Assembly (NCBI RefSeq): GCF_964340395.1
Contig: NC_135570.1
Location: 16,157,322-16,221,321 of the forward strand
Direction of reading: 5' to 3'
Origin: Glandiceps talaboti
Lineage: Eukaryota; Hemichordata; Enteropneusta; Spengelidae
DNA length: 64,000 nucleotides
This document shows, piece after piece, positions 13,201 through 24,230 of the stretch. The first letter of the stretch is position 1; each line of letters starts with the position of its first letter. Below the pieces are notes generated by a model. That model had not been told where the DNA came from, ran no database searches, and was given only the letters and a program-made list of their open reading frames with translations. The position numbers were made by a program, and so were the translations under genes.

Positions 13201-16200
13201 TTATTAGAAACAAAAGATAAAATGAACTGTGTACCTCTCCCTTCACATTCATAACAAACATTTCTTTTGTTAATTGATTGCTCTTGGTTCTTTCTTTGCA
13301 GTGACTTTCAGGAACCAATGGATATTGATTGATCTGATTCTGATCCTGATTCTGCCAAAGTGATGATGTAAACTGCCGAAGTGATGATGCTAATGATGAA
13401 CACAATGGCTTTAGCTTATATAATGACTGAAAGTGAAATAATGTCAGACTCTGAAACTCCAGCAACTGTTGAAAGCCAAACTCAAATTGCCAGAGCTCTT
13501 TCACATGTATGATGTAGGTAATTCTTTAGATTTGATTTGAAGAACCCCATCATTAAGGGACATATATTTTTTGTCTTCTAATCAATGGATGAATACAGGT
13601 ACTATTGTTAAACTCAGGTATGTTGGTACTGTCATTTCACTACAGACATGTCTCAAGCCTTTTAGTTATTTTGGAAAAAAGCAATAAAGTTGCTTCTTGT
13701 TTTCATTTAATTCTTCTTCTGCATGATTTACTGGTTGCAAAAGTATGTGCCCGTGTGTGTAGTATGTACATACATACATATATGTGTATCCCCTAAAACA
13801 TGTAAGTGAACAAACTTTGTGAGTTTGTGAAACTGACATTTTTTAAATATGTTTCAGTGGGAACAAGCATTCAAATCAAATATGGTCAGTCCTGATATAC
13901 ATTTGTATGTCAAATATATTTCCCCAACGTGTATAAGCATGTTTTAAGTGTCAAAATTAATATGGTTTAAAACATGTTTAAAACTAGTTTCAAATGAGTT
14001 GACTAAGGACTTCTGACAAGTTTAAAACATGAATGAAACACTCAAAACTGATCAGACTTGTTTTGAAACTAGTGGATTTTTAGTAAGGAATTCCCCTTTT
14101 GCAGTGTGCCAATGATACCTGTCAGAAGTCTGCTTATAGTCTTTCAGCAGTTTGTCACAATGCTGTCAGAAGGCTGTTGTTAGTCTGTCAGGTCTGTTAG
14201 TGGTCTTTCAGATGTCTGACGATAGTCTTACATAAGTCTGTTATAAAGCAGTTGAATGTCTGTCAGGTATTTACCTGAGCTGTTGAGAGCTGTTCTCTGC
14301 AGCTCAAATCTAATTATGTATGCACAAAAATCAGCCTTCCGGCAGCTAACTGTCAGAAGTCTTTTTGAGAGCTGCTGCAGCTCAAAAACAGCTGTCTCAT
14401 TTCGGTAAGGGAAATCATTGACATACATATGTATGCTATAGTGTGTTGTCATTATACCATTTTTGATAGAAATCAGTCCAGTCATGTCCAACTAATGGTT
14501 CTGACATGAAAAAATCTTTAAAAAATAGCCATGATTTTACCTGGTGTCTTTTTGATATGTGGTTCTGGTTGGAATCGGACAGCTGTTTGGCCAAAAGGAC
14601 TTCTTTTCAGCCCAGATATTTTCTTTAATGCTTCCATCGAGTGTCTTGGATCATTATAGGATCCTGGTGCTGGATTTACTGAAAGCTTGTCATTAAATCT
14701 CTGAAAATATTATATAGACATCATTAAGAACAGTTATAGGAATAGCTTGATAAAAACAGCGACAGTTATACATCAAAGTCCTACAAATAGTGGAAAAGAA
14801 AGAACAAAGATCAGTTATGTTGAATTACATGGTAGCTTTTGTTGCCATGCAAACAGAACCATCAAAATTGCTGAGCATACACTTTAAAATTCTACGGTAG
14901 AGGGCGCCCCACACAATGGCTGACCTCTTCAAGAGCTGGGAAGTTGATGTCAGAGCAACACGGTGTACATTGTATCGTACAGTCTAGTGTAAGAGATAAA
15001 CTGACCTTAGCCTGTGAAAGGAATGGTGGATGGTCCACTTCTACACCTTCTGTGTTGACAGCGGGAGTTTTCCTCTGAAACTGACTCTTAATTTCATACT
15101 TGCCAGGGCCTGGAACAGCCTAGATTTTAGATAAAGTAGAATATTAAGTTTAATACTGAGTTCTAAATCTGATAAGAATTTCAATGTTATTAATAGTATT
15201 ACTACATGAGAGATATCAATGAACAAGATCTGATATGAGAATTTCATAGACACTATTTCTTATCAGGTTTTCATCTGATTGATTTATAGAAAACTAACTT
15301 GACATGTATGGTTCACTTTACGTAGATACATTGTAGGGGATACAATATGAGATGATAATACTAATCATGGATAAAATGCAAGGAAAATACATTAAGCAAC
15401 CAGTACACTCTAATAATCTTTACTGCCAGGATATGGGTTTTGTGGACCAAGGTTGTATGGTTGAAGGCCCGACTCTAGGAGGACCTCATAGGCCATACCA
15501 CCGAGATCTACATGGCCCATATCCGGGCTGTAGGAAGGTTTTATCATACATGTATACCCAATGTAGTGAAATGGAAACATCATTTGAATCACAATAATCA
15601 TGTAAATTGGGTGGGAAATATTTTTTTCTTCACAAAAACATAAAAATAGTGGAATAGTAGAAATTGACCAGGCCAAGTTGAGTTCGATGTGCTGGGTCCA
15701 TTGAATTGCAAACAATATAATACAATACAATACAATACAATACAATACAATACAATATTATTTTATTATCACAACATGGGTAATTCTTTGAAATTGATAA
15801 CCCTTGTACATGTATATTGACAATTTCCTTCAATTTACAGGAGTTGAAGCATTCCAAAAGAAAAAGACATGAACATAAATTTTGTTTCTGTCCTCATATA
15901 AAAGGCTGTTTTCCACTTTCGTCAATGTTATCAGAGTTTTTTCTAAATATATTATAATACATTATGGGACAACTTTTATTATCATAAACAAACAGAAATG
16001 TTTGCAAGGTTTTTCCATTTATTGACCATTTCTGTCATTATTCAATCATTAAAATGTGGCCAAGAACCAAGAATGTTAGCCTACCCTTTTCTCTTCATGT
16101 TGGACTACCATTTCATGGTATCTAGGTAGTTTGGCTTCAAATCGCCTATCTTCAGCCTTGGGTGCGTTTAGATTCTCTACAATTACAAGTTCTCTTTCAT

Positions 16201-19200
16201 GATAAGGATCATACTCTCCTGGTCCAGGGCCATGTTTCCCACCAAAGTCCATTCGCTGTGCTGTCCTGTTACCAAAATGTATTCCTCTGTACTTCTTTGT
16301 TGTCTTTGTATCAGTCTTATGATTTGAGAGGGAAAAAAAAGTATATTTCTGATTAGTTTTGAATTTTTATCATGATAAAATGTTAATGTTTGTAATGTAA
16401 AAGTAAAGCTTATGTAACTGGGAAATGGATGGATGGGTGGGTGGGTGGGGGTGCCACACCTGGTGATAACTAGCATGTGAATAAGCTGCCATTAAGAGCT
16501 TGTGTGCATGTGGATTCACCTGATCCAATATGGTTTAACATATTGGAAATGTAAAAACAACGCAACAAAACTTACAATTGACACTACATATTTTTATTGC
16601 ATGCAAAGGTTTATCTCCAAGGGAAATGGTAATAATAAATATTCAACATATCCCTGAAGTTTCAACAACTTGTCATCACCATTATTGCAGGGGGGATTTT
16701 ACATACATTTACATACCTGATTTATATCATAGAAAGCTGGTCCAATGCTTGCATCCCTTCGAGGTGCTTCCTGTTTTTTCAGTGAACCATCAGGCCCTTC
16801 TTCATATCCATATGCCTGTCCTGGTGTTGGTATTGATGGCGCCTGTGGCTTCCTTTGGTACTTTACTCGACTTGTTATCAACTAAAATAAAAAAAGATAA
16901 CAATTTTTAGAAGGTGAAAGTGTAACTTGTTTAACTTTTTCACCATGCTGTGACTTTAACTTTTTTTAAAAAATGTCTGCACACTTTATTTACCGCAAGC
17001 CTGCAATTTATTTTACATTTTAATTTGTAAAATTCCAAAAATAATTTTAGAAGGTGAAAGGGAAACTTGTTTTGTTCTGAACAATATGCTGTGACTTACA
17101 TGTACTACACTTCAACCTGTCAAAAAAGTACATGTATGCACACTTTACTGTATCTTCTACAACTCTACAATTTATTCTACAACTGTTAATTATAATTAAT
17201 ATAAAATATCTCTATACAAATCCATCAACTTTGTTATTCTTCATTTCTTACTTATCATGTTGTAACCCTGCCTTGGTAACAGAAGTACAAAGCCAGATTA
17301 AATCAACTGAAATTTTGAAAATCTGTAAAGTTTGTGAAGATTTCCATGTGATTTTACATTGGCATTATTCTAACTCCAGTTTTGTTGAAGTGAGGAAACT
17401 GTAGTTACAAATATTAGCCCCATCTAGACATAGGATGTCAGTCGTAAGTCCTACATGTACCTACAAATTTGTTATCTTTCAGTGTTACAAAAGGAAGTCA
17501 GAAGGCTTTCAGGATAAAACACATTCACACAGTACAAAGGATGAAATCAGGAGGGTTTCAGGACTGGTTTACCACATATTGTTTGTGTCTACATGGACCT
17601 CAAATGAACCCTACCTAGGCTCTGGTAAGATTTTTTGTGCCGTCATGATGGGACTACCCGTTTGAAAACATTACACAATCATATATGTAAGTCTCAATAC
17701 CAGCAATACCCCTTATAAATCATAATAATTAATTTCCATACAAGGTACATAATCTATCCAGGTATACTAAATAACAGTAACATAGGGAGACAAGTACTGT
17801 AAGCTAAACTATTATACTATCAAAGTCTCCTAGACCTCTAAGTAAACTCAACAAACCCGACATTTTTTTACTAGATAATTGACGATAACACATGTAACAG
17901 TTATACATATGAAATGGTGATCTGTGTAGATCAAATGGTCAATACATGTATTTTTTTTGTGTTTTTTTTGGTTTGGTTTGGTTTATTGATTTCACCAGGA
18001 AAAAAACATACATAACAAATAAATTAACAAAATATATAAATTAAATTAAGTCAAAGAATATTCAATCAAATACATGTACATCAGTAATTACATGTTGAAT
18101 TGATTGTTGCAATGTGTTTTCTTCTAAAAGTTATATATCAGTGTATTCATGGATCCTTGGTAAAACATGGCAAGATTTGTTAGGTACAGATTAAAGGTGA
18201 AAGGTCTCAGGATATCCAATTATGTTGTGTACATTGATTACAGTTCTAATGCATAATCATATTTTTTCTGAATGTATGCTACCATAAAGATAGGTAGTAT
18301 TCTGAAAGATTCATTGAGTACAGAGTACATTGTACATCACTGTAATCACTCATTACTATGGTTACAGAGACACAAATAACAATGCATCTTTCAGTTTTCT
18401 ATAAAGAACTTGGATAAAGAACTGTGCTTTGAGAATGACTGCATAATTACATACCGCTCCAGTTTCTTTTCCACCAATAGATGCAGGTGCAGTAGCAGGT
18501 TTAGCAGAGCTTCTTAACCAATCACTTTTCTTTGATAAATTATATGTTCCAGGACCAGGTGCAAATGTCGTGGATTCATTAAATCGTCTTGACTTATTGG
18601 CTAATGTTCGTCCTCCTTTGACGATATCCTGTGCAAATCCTGGATCATACTGTCCTGGGCCTGGAGCTGCTATCACTGCATCTTGTACTGTAAGGAAGGA
18701 CTCCCTAGGAGTCATGGAGGAGAATGGGGCATAACCATCTGAAGAAAAAAAAAAACACAAAAAATTTGACAATTAATTCCGTTCACTTACATGTAGTACT
18801 GATATTTCATATAGTATTCACTAATTTCAAGCTCCAACAAGCTGAGTTTATCTGTATTTGGGTGTACAAGTAGTTATGCCCATTTAAAACAATACTCATA
18901 TAGTATTGTACTTACTATTAAAGCATATGTACATGCACTTAACCATCACTTGCAATACAAATGTAGCCATATTTGACTGAACTCAAACCAAGTACATGTA
19001 TTAAGCTATAACATAAATGATTCAATGACGTAATTTAATGATACATATAAAAATAAAAATGTTTAGGGAATCCCTACTATGCAATCAACTGTTCTAGCAA
19101 TACCACACATGTCAAAATTCTGTCGGGGAAATGTGATACTAAAGTGACTGATTTTTGTTACATGTAAGATCAGACATTGTGACACTAGAGGGCATCAATA

Positions 19201-20290
19201 TAAACTGTTCAAAGTCCATACAAGGCTGGATATTAGTTTTGTACATAGAAGTATAAACCAATGGAACAGTCGTCCCAATCATGTGGTTGATGCACCAAAT
19301 GTATATACTTTTGAGAGACGTTTAGATAGACACTTGGAAGGACTTGTAAATGAAATATAAAATGCAGACTATGCAAGCATATGCACTGATAAGACTATCG
19401 TTAATTCAGATCTGATGTCAGAGGCCTAAATATGGCCTTAATTTAATCAGAAATATCTGATGTCGGCGGTTGTAATGTTGTAAAAGACATGTACATGTAT
19501 TGACATTACCATTGTATTGGAACATAATTTTATGTAAGTATGTCACTTGAGTAAAAAGCTTATAAACTCAGTTTGTGCCACGTTAACCCCTGACACAGGA
19601 TAATATTGTACAAATGTACATATATATATACTTAGTATATATGTATACATTAGTCTGGTTCCTGACGACTGTATTCCGATTTTACACTACATGTACGTAA
19701 CGTTACCTTCACACATTACACTTTACAGATATTTAAGTTAAGAAGTAGTTTTATCAACGTAAACTTCTCGAGTTGGGTAGCTAATCGGTATGTCCATATA
19801 GATCAGTCAGTATCATGATACACATTACGTTAATTATATGGCAAACATTCACAGCGATATATTATTAGTTGATGTGAGAAATCTGCCATTGGTCAAAGAA
19901 AACGGATGAGATATAGAATTTTAGAAAGTAAAATTTATCATATTTTTGAATGGAAAAATATATAACATTGAAAATGACTTAGTAGGACCATGGATGTATT
20001 AGTGAACTGTACTACATCCTTGTTAGACTGGTATTAAATTATGCGATGCTAAGCTACAATATTGATGGAGCTGAGGCAGCCATAACAATACAAAGTTCAC
20101 AAAATGACTGGGTAAACAACAAATAGACCATTTTGAATATCTATCTCTGGGTTGATATTTGTACGGCTGGTACTTTACCTGCTCTAATCAGGGCCTGTGA
20201 TCCGATTGGTGTCTCGTAACTCCCTGGGCCAACATTTGCCGCTGTTCTCTCATCAGGCTGGGTAAGTGATCGTGGAGCACGGTCATACAT
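4086..20290 (-). CDS. STPG2: Sperm-tail PG-rich repeat-containing protein 2 (10 exons, 585 aa)
   Basis: Exons: 20290-20179, 18738-18455, 16881-16717, 16315-16085, 15119-15006, 14700-14541, 8029-7773, 6158-5975, 4709-4594 and 4220-4086. They total 1758 nt and all phases agree. The start MYDRAPRSLTQPDE and the end near KHAFLLGV match my memory of vertebrate STPG2. About a dozen SHIPPO/STPG-type motifs (PGPGxY and variants) are spread along the chain: VGPGSY, PGPGQY, PGPGTY, PGPGEY, PGPGKY, PAPGSY, PGPGSY twice, PGPAHY, PPPGSY and PGPGAY. The family is linked to axonemal microtubules and sperm flagella; the molecular role is poorly known. The protein is longer than the ~460-residue human form. 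No signal peptide or membrane span is seen. An additional small in-phase exon could be missed in the 6.5-kb intron. Confidence 0.92.
4594..4709 (-). CDS. STPG2: STPG2 exon 9
   Basis: Residues 503-541: PGSYNPGAQDRVKLGL ... GGKNEVPGPGAYE. Acceptor atttag|, donor GAG|gtgagt. Confidence 0.92.
4957..5495. mobile_element. ~510-bp foldback insertion with 14-bp flanking direct repeats
   Basis: TACCATGGAGTTAG occurs at 4957-4970 and 5482-5495 and flanks 511 bases absent from the surrounding pattern. Inside, GACTAGCGAATGTCAT (about 5052-5067) is inverted near 5384-5400. A 14-bp target-site duplication suits retrotransposition or a MITE-like insertion. It lies in the STPG2 exon 8/9 intron. Confidence 0.6.
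5636..5835. repeat. Interspersed repeat, short copy
   Basis: Shares CCCTACTATGCAATCAACT at its left and an 'ACTTGA.TAAA.AGCTTA.AAACT' end with the longer copy at 19040-19585. No coding sequence in this short version. Confidence 0.65.
5975..6158 (-). CDS. STPG2: STPG2 exon 8
   Basis: Residues 442-502 plus one base: DIPPPGSYEVSKSHDRTQG ... RFVPPGDIIIEEADPSNPG. The donor CCAG|gtgaga again splits the glycine of a PGPGSY motif, as in exon 6. Confidence 0.93.
6277..6666. repeat. Hexanucleotide microsatellite (CTGTAT)n with CTGTAC variants
   Basis: About 390 bases of CTGTAT/CTGTAC/CTATAT hexamers in the STPG2 exon 7/8 intron. The long open frames here (both strands) are low-complexity artefacts. 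Confidence 0.95.
6950..7740. repeat. 51-bp minisatellite, about 15 copies, with a 240-bp higher-order repeat
   Basis: The unit runs CATTTTTCACTGTG-TTATCCTGTATATC-TTAAGTTGTCTACTGCACTGTG in three parts, about 51 bp. A block of several full and one shortened unit recurs at a 240-bp interval (7138 and 7378). Because 51 is a multiple of 3 the array gives open frames (ILYILSCLLHCGIFHCV), but it lies in an intron between STPG2 exons 7 and 8. Confidence 0.93.
7773..8029 (-). CDS. STPG2: STPG2 exon 7
   Basis: Residues 356-441: PGSYSFPGVATDSMKKAY ... TTQPGPAHYQVKEKQ ... SPPPVVK. It joins exon 6 across a 6.5-kb intron that contains a candidate DNA transposon and a disrupted tandem repeat. Confidence 0.92.
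8185..8304. repeat. Inverted repeat, 29-bp arms, 62-base loop
   Basis: Arms 8185-8213 and 8276-8304 (containing ATATTTGTCTTCATT and its complement) match at 28 of 29 positions. No gene overlaps it. Confidence 0.8.
8540..9590. repeat. Degenerate tandem repeat, left half
   Basis: Several ~110-170-bp units share 'GACATACATATGTA', 'ATTGTCCTTATACCA', 'GGACATG.AAAAA' and 'CATATTGGATTGTATC'. The last unit breaks at 9590 and resumes at 14412, with a 4.8-kb insertion in between. No coding sequence is supported. Confidence 0.75.
10524..11100 (-). other. Possible coding fragments inside the transposon, minus strand
   Basis: An acidic stretch (EDNCELFDNEEGSQNP, then DLSDGVDDGYDNPEYD) reads from about 10835 to 10705 and stops. 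Another frame is open at 10736-10524 (TDYSETENSDIGEADHM) and an upstream frame at 11097-10909. The acidic composition looks protein-like but no domain is recognised. A near-perfect 18-bp inverted repeat sits at 10898-10936 (CTTGGAG.AATTATACT). Confidence 0.25.
11498..11593 (+). CDS. Candidate first coding exon inside the transposon
   Basis: GAAGATGGCGGCCATG starts a 32-codon frame (MAAMIHKGKENRFRQL ...) ending ATGAAG|gtatgt, a strong donor. It lies to the right of a relatively CpG-rich 400-base stretch, which could be a divergent promoter shared with the minus-strand fragments. Function unknown; a downstream exon was not identified with certainty. Confidence 0.35.
12241..12334. repeat. (TATG)n microsatellite
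   Basis: About 14 perfect TATG units followed by a GT/TA transition. Confidence 0.95.
12812..13051 (+). pseudogene. Lys-rich coding remnant with apparent frameshifts
   Basis: One frame gives RVETQDDFRKSSVNIKVQ and continues Lys/Gln-rich; a second frame from about 12950 gives KDREIAEEKQAKRLAKLYG and ends CTTTCAAAG|gtacta, a plausible donor. The switch of frames suggests a decayed transposon exon. No family recognised. Confidence 0.3.
14412..14535. repeat. Degenerate tandem repeat, right half
   Basis: Resumes the satellite unit interrupted at 9590 (TTGACATACATATGTATG, TGTGTTGTCATTATACCA, TAATGGTTCTGACATG). Confidence 0.7.
14541..14700 (-). CDS. STPG2: STPG2 exon 6
   Basis: Residues 303-355 plus one base. 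It starts RFNDKLSVNPAPGSYNDPR and ends HIKKTPG. The donor CCAG|gtaaaa splits the glycine codon of a PGPGSY motif completed in exon 7. Confidence 0.9.
15006..15119 (-). CDS. STPG2: STPG2 exon 5
   Basis: Residues 265-302, AVPGPGKYEIKSQFQRKTP ... PFLSQAK. Too short for a long ORF but bounded by ctag| and AAG|gtcagt, phase 0 on both sides, with one clean PGPGKY motif. Confidence 0.9.
15720..15756. repeat. (AATAC)n microsatellite
   Basis: Seven pentamer copies in the intron between STPG2 exons 4 and 5; reading frames over it are artefacts. Confidence 0.95.
16085..16315 (-). CDS. STPG2: STPG2 exon 4
   Basis: Residues 188-264 (TDTKTTKKYRGIHFGN ... HGPGPGEYDPYHE ... HEEKR). The acceptor ends ATAAG, a less common -AAG site, behind a good pyrimidine tract. 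A longer open frame on the same strand (16183-16476) is out of phase and is not the protein. Confidence 0.9.
16717..16881 (-). CDS. STPG2: STPG2 exon 3
   Basis: Residues 133-187, starting LITSRVKYQRKPQAPSIP and ending IGPAFYDINQ. Its PG motif (GPAFY) is degenerate. Phase 0 on both sides; donor AATCAG|gtatgt. Confidence 0.9.
18455..18738 (-). CDS. STPG2: STPG2 exon 2
   Basis: Residues 38-132. The acceptor is a T-rich tract ending cttcag. It carries two canonical repeats, AAPGPGQYDPG and FAPGPGTYNLS, then SIGGKETGA. The donor is GGAGCG|gtatgt, phase 0. Confidence 0.95.
19040..19585 (+). repeat. Interspersed repeat, long copy, with a LINE 3' tail inside
   Basis: The ends match the short copy at 5636-5835. 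At about 19250-19360 the plus strand reads SINQWNSRPNHVVDAP, then YTFERRLDRHLEG and a stop. This is the typical last stretch of CR1-like ORF2 (compare KHWNSLPSHLK in the LINE at the left edge). Confidence 0.6.
20179..20290 (-). CDS. STPG2: STPG2 exon 1 (coding start)
   Basis: Encodes residues 1-37 from MYDRAPRSL, ending in the first PG motif (VGPGSYETP). The ATG is preceded by GTCAAG. The donor is AGCAG|gtaaag, phase 1. Confidence 0.93.
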
Positions 20291-21250
20291 CTTGACCTCA
20301 AAATCGTTCTACAAATTAGGTATCACTTGTTCACAAGTCAACAACACTGTAAGGCTGTAATTTTCCCGTTGTGTGGCGATTCGGCTTGCGGGAAACTCCG
20401 ACAGCAAGAGGATCTGTCAAATTTTTAATGAGTGGACTATTTTTGCACAGAACGCTGTCACTTCAATATATACGTTTGTCTCGACTGTGCTAGTTCTATT
20501 TCGCTCAACACCAGGGACGACTTATTCCACTACAAGGACGTCCGAAGATCTAAGAATTGTCTCCGTTGGATACTGCGACGATGAACGTTGTCTCTCTTAA
20601 ACATGTGGGCCTTAGACCCAGTGGAATACTATATTCACCATATGTAGTTTAAGATGTTCTTGAAATATATCCAAAATGGTTAAATGGACGTGTTTCACGA
20701 GGTATGGTGTCATCCGTATACAAAATGTACAACACCCTCGTTGTTTACTTCGTCACATTGTCGCCGAGGTTGCCAGTGACAACGTTGCGCATGCGTACAT
20801 TATATTATTGATATCCTCGTTATAGGCCCGGCCGGGGTTTCACTTTGTATCGTAAAACGTATAACGTATTAAAACTTCAACATATTCAACATTTGTTATT
20901 TTATTATACAAAACCGTAAATATATTACTATGCATCGACTGCTCTTACAAAGGTTCTTTTTTCTTTTAAAAATAAAGCTATCATAACCTTTGTTAGGACG
21001 AGGGCAAAATATAAAGAGCGCCACCAACGCCCTAATAATTATTGCTTTCGTCCAGTTTTTTACTACTCCCAGAAAGTACTGCGAACTGTGTATCTATCGT
21101 GTAAACTGTAATGAAAAGAAGGAACATTGGTATTACTTATATCAAACGACGATTATTTCCTGCAATCTACTTGTAGATGGAGTAGGCCAAAGAAGCGACT
21201 GGATTATGGCAATGTCCCTTTGCTTCCTGTTTCTTGCAGAAGTTTCCCAT
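20291..21250. promoter_or_regulatory. STPG2 upstream region
   Basis: Contains short open frames without family signal (for example 20373-20600 on the plus strand) and a candidate X-box at 20769-20783. CpGs are more frequent near 20690-20850 than in the surrounding AT-rich DNA. No conserved gene is seen. Confidence 0.4.
20769..20783. promoter_or_regulatory. Candidate RFX X-box for STPG2
   Basis: GTTGCCAGTGACAAC fits the imperfect inverted repeat GTNRCC-N3-RGYAAC with one mismatch. It is 479 bases upstream of the STPG2 ATG. RFX factors drive ciliary genes, which suits an axonemal protein. Confidence 0.4.
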
Positions 21251-21253
21251 GTC

Positions 21254-21520
<267 letters not shown>

Positions 21521-22442
21521 TTTATTTGGCAAATAAATGTAAACATATAAAATGCAACGTATCTTTGCCAGAATAACTCGACAACTTATTTCCATTGTGG
21601 TTCTCTTTGTATATACATAAAAAACGCACGAAGGGGTTATTGTAACGATGGAATACACTTCACAAATATTAATGATATTGACGATAGAAAATTGTCAAGA
21701 CTGCAAATGAATGAATGAGACAGAAATTAAGAGTATTGGGTAAAGGAACTTAAATTATTTCAAACTCACAACCCGGAGAAGTGCGAATTTGTGATTGCTT
21801 CGGAAATATTGATGGATTGTGTTTTTAATTCCTTTCATTTCCATTAAAATAACAAAGTTACCATGAATCTGTAATTTCAGATTTGAAATTATTTGTTCAA
21901 GCATTCGAGCATATTATTATGAACAATACCGCGTCATAGATATACATATTCATTTGGTACATGTAGTCGGAAATCAAACAATGCATGATTTAATCTACAA
22001 ATTGAGTTGGTTAGAATCATGCAGGGCTGGAGGTTTTGCTACGCGTATCGCATATCTTAATTCTGTTGTGTCATGAATTCGGTTTACTACGGAAGAGCGC
22101 AAACTGACGGAGACAGCTAGGCCTGGACACGGAGCTTCGATATTCTCCGAGGCTACTTATAAAATGGTTAGTTTAAGGTTGTATGTAGTCTGTGTTATTC
22201 CCCACAAAGTTCGAGAATCTCGGTACCGGGCCTGTTGTTAAATTGGAAAGAGTTTGTGGAGAGAATGAGATCTGTGGGGAGAATTAACGATTAATATTAG
22301 AGGTCGGTGTGGCAGTGAGTGACCATACAGTAGTGAATACAGCGACGATCCCTATTTGTTACAGTTGTACCACAACTCTGCGGTTAATAAGGTTGCACAT
22401 ATGTTTTTGGCCCGTGGGGGGGGGGGGGGGGGGCAACTGCCA

Positions 22443-22662
22443 TAGACGACAATATTATTTCACAAATCGAATTGTAACTAAATGGAATTCCCTGCCAAAT
22501 CATGTTGTGACCGCACCCTCTGTACACTCATTTGAACAGCGCCTGGATAAGTTCTGGTCTACCCAGGAAATCAAGTATGACTACAAAGAGAAAATCACTA
22601 CAAGTACAATTGGAATACCAGGACTTCAACAACCAGATCTGGACATAGAGGCCTAGAGGCCT
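22443..22662 (+). mobile_element. LINE 3'-end remnant
   Basis: The plus strand reads YYFTNRIVTKWNSLPNHVV, then SVHSFEQRLDKFW, a CR1-type ORF2 C-terminus, followed by a tail of AATCAAATC-type repeats (22678-22705). Upstream coding sequence is missing, so it is a short 5'-truncated copy. Confidence 0.75.
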
Positions 22663-22705
22663 GCGCCCAGTATACAACCTAAATCAAATCAAAAATCAAA
22701 TCAAT

Positions 22706-24026
22706 ATGGGATGGGTCCGCTGGAATGGTGTAGATTTTTGTGTTCATAGGGTGGTTTGAGAAAGGGTATACATTTTTTTACTTTCTGGGCTCAACGTGGA
22801 AGATTTTGGAAAAACCTGCTGAACTGGACCTACAGATTTTACTTCAATTTTGGCTCAGAATATTTTGATAATTTTCAAAATTATGCTTTCAATTGTTAAA
22901 AGTGTTTTATCTATTCCATTGTACGAAATTCACCCATATATAGTATCTAAATTTACAGTTGGTATGAGGAAGGGTCTCGTTTCATAGGTCTGTTGTATTA
23001 GATTCAATCCAACAGTTTGAGCCTAGAGGTCTCAGCGGAACACGTACACCCACGCGTATCATTAGTAGATTTGGCCCCCGAGGTTTGGCGTCCTTACAAA
23101 AAAAGTTTGACACCAAGATTCAAATGTTTCACGGTATTTCAAGCACCATGTAACTCCCGAGATACACCATGGTTTGATATGTTTTATCATACTGATTTAT
23201 TCATCTTTCTGACCCTTACTGCTCAGTGCAGCTATCATGGTAAAGCGTAGTGGTTCTCGAGCACCTAGTCATTTGTGCACGCCAAGGGGGGGGGGGGGGC
23301 ACACAATGGAATACTTAGTAGGCCTAGGACCATTGCGTTTTACAACGCAACCCCTGTACTTTCAAATCTATGAATTCACCAGGTACTTTTAACCAGATTC
23401 CCCACCAAATTATGTTTTTTCCAGTGCACGTTTTTCCTCTTTTTACCTGGATTACACAAAATCACTGATGTAAAAGAGAAGACATTGTAACAACCAATTC
23501 AAAATGTATGAATTTAAAATATTGATAAATTGTCTGCGCCTATCACTCTTTCAAAGTTACCTTCTTGTCAGTGCTGTAGCTATGGTAACTGTTATAATCA
23601 TCACAATCTATATCTATACTAGTGAAAAAAACATTGCCAGGATCGTTTAGTGCGAGGTCCGTGTCACTAATAAAGCTCTACTAGCTGTAACTAAACATAT
23701 TTTTTTGAAAATGTTTTGTTAGATACAATAACTTACTTGTGATATCGTACACACTGAACAGCTACTGTATTGAATCACCCTTTGTTGAACTCATTTTTTG
23801 TAGTTGTTTACATGATAAATCAAATGAATTGATTTTGGGTCTGTACCCAAAAATCAGCGCCCTCAACAGCAGTCACAATTTAAACTGTTATTGCAATATA
23901 TGTCGATAACATTTTTCAGTGAAAAGATTGTAATTGTTTGATCGAAAAGTCATACTACAGTTACAAACTGATGCAGTTTTAACAAGTTGACAGATTCAGA
24001 TTCAAGCTCTCCCTCAAGCTTTAAAC
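22706..24026. other. Gene-free stretch
   Basis: No conserved coding sequence. A G-run occurs at 23285-23299. A block near 23680-23900 (CTAGCTGTAAC ... GATTTTGGGTCTGTACCC) recurs, partly inverted, at 28025-28260. Confidence 0.5.
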
Positions 24027-24030
24027 TTGT

Positions 24031-24230
24031 CACTACACTACCTTTGGATAATATTGACCACTACACTACCTATGGATAATATTGACCACTACACTACCTT
24101 TGGATAACATTGACCACTACACTACCTTTGGATAATATTTACCACTACACTACCTATGGATAATATTGACTACTACACTACCTATGGATAATATTGACCA
24201 CTACACTACCTATGGATAACAGTGACCACT
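24031..24230. repeat. 28-bp minisatellite, 7 copies
   Basis: Units of ACCACTACACTACCTWTGGA followed by TAATATTG repeat seven times with few substitutions. Confidence 0.92.

Larger units (their letters stand above)
9591..14411. mobile_element. Candidate 4.8-kb DNA transposon with terminal inverted repeats
   Basis: The left end CCCTTACCAAACTGA and the right end (complement) CCCTTACCGAAATGA match at 13 of 15 positions. The outside flanks are two halves of one satellite unit, so the insertion point is clear; AAATAA/AAATCA beside the ends may be a target duplication. Short repeats of CAGCTGTC and GTCAGAAGTC type crowd both subterminal 300-bp regions, as in many transposase-binding ends. No transposase is recognised inside; see the candidate coding pieces. 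It lies in STPG2 intron 6. Confidence 0.6.

Noticed and set aside
16183-16476. 97-residue minus-strand frame over STPG2 exon 4
   Set aside because: Overlaps the exon in the wrong phase; the PGPGEY-containing frame fits its neighbours.
20373-20600. 75-residue plus-strand frame upstream of STPG2
   Set aside because: No family resemblance or splice context; likely chance in a CpG-richer promoter area.
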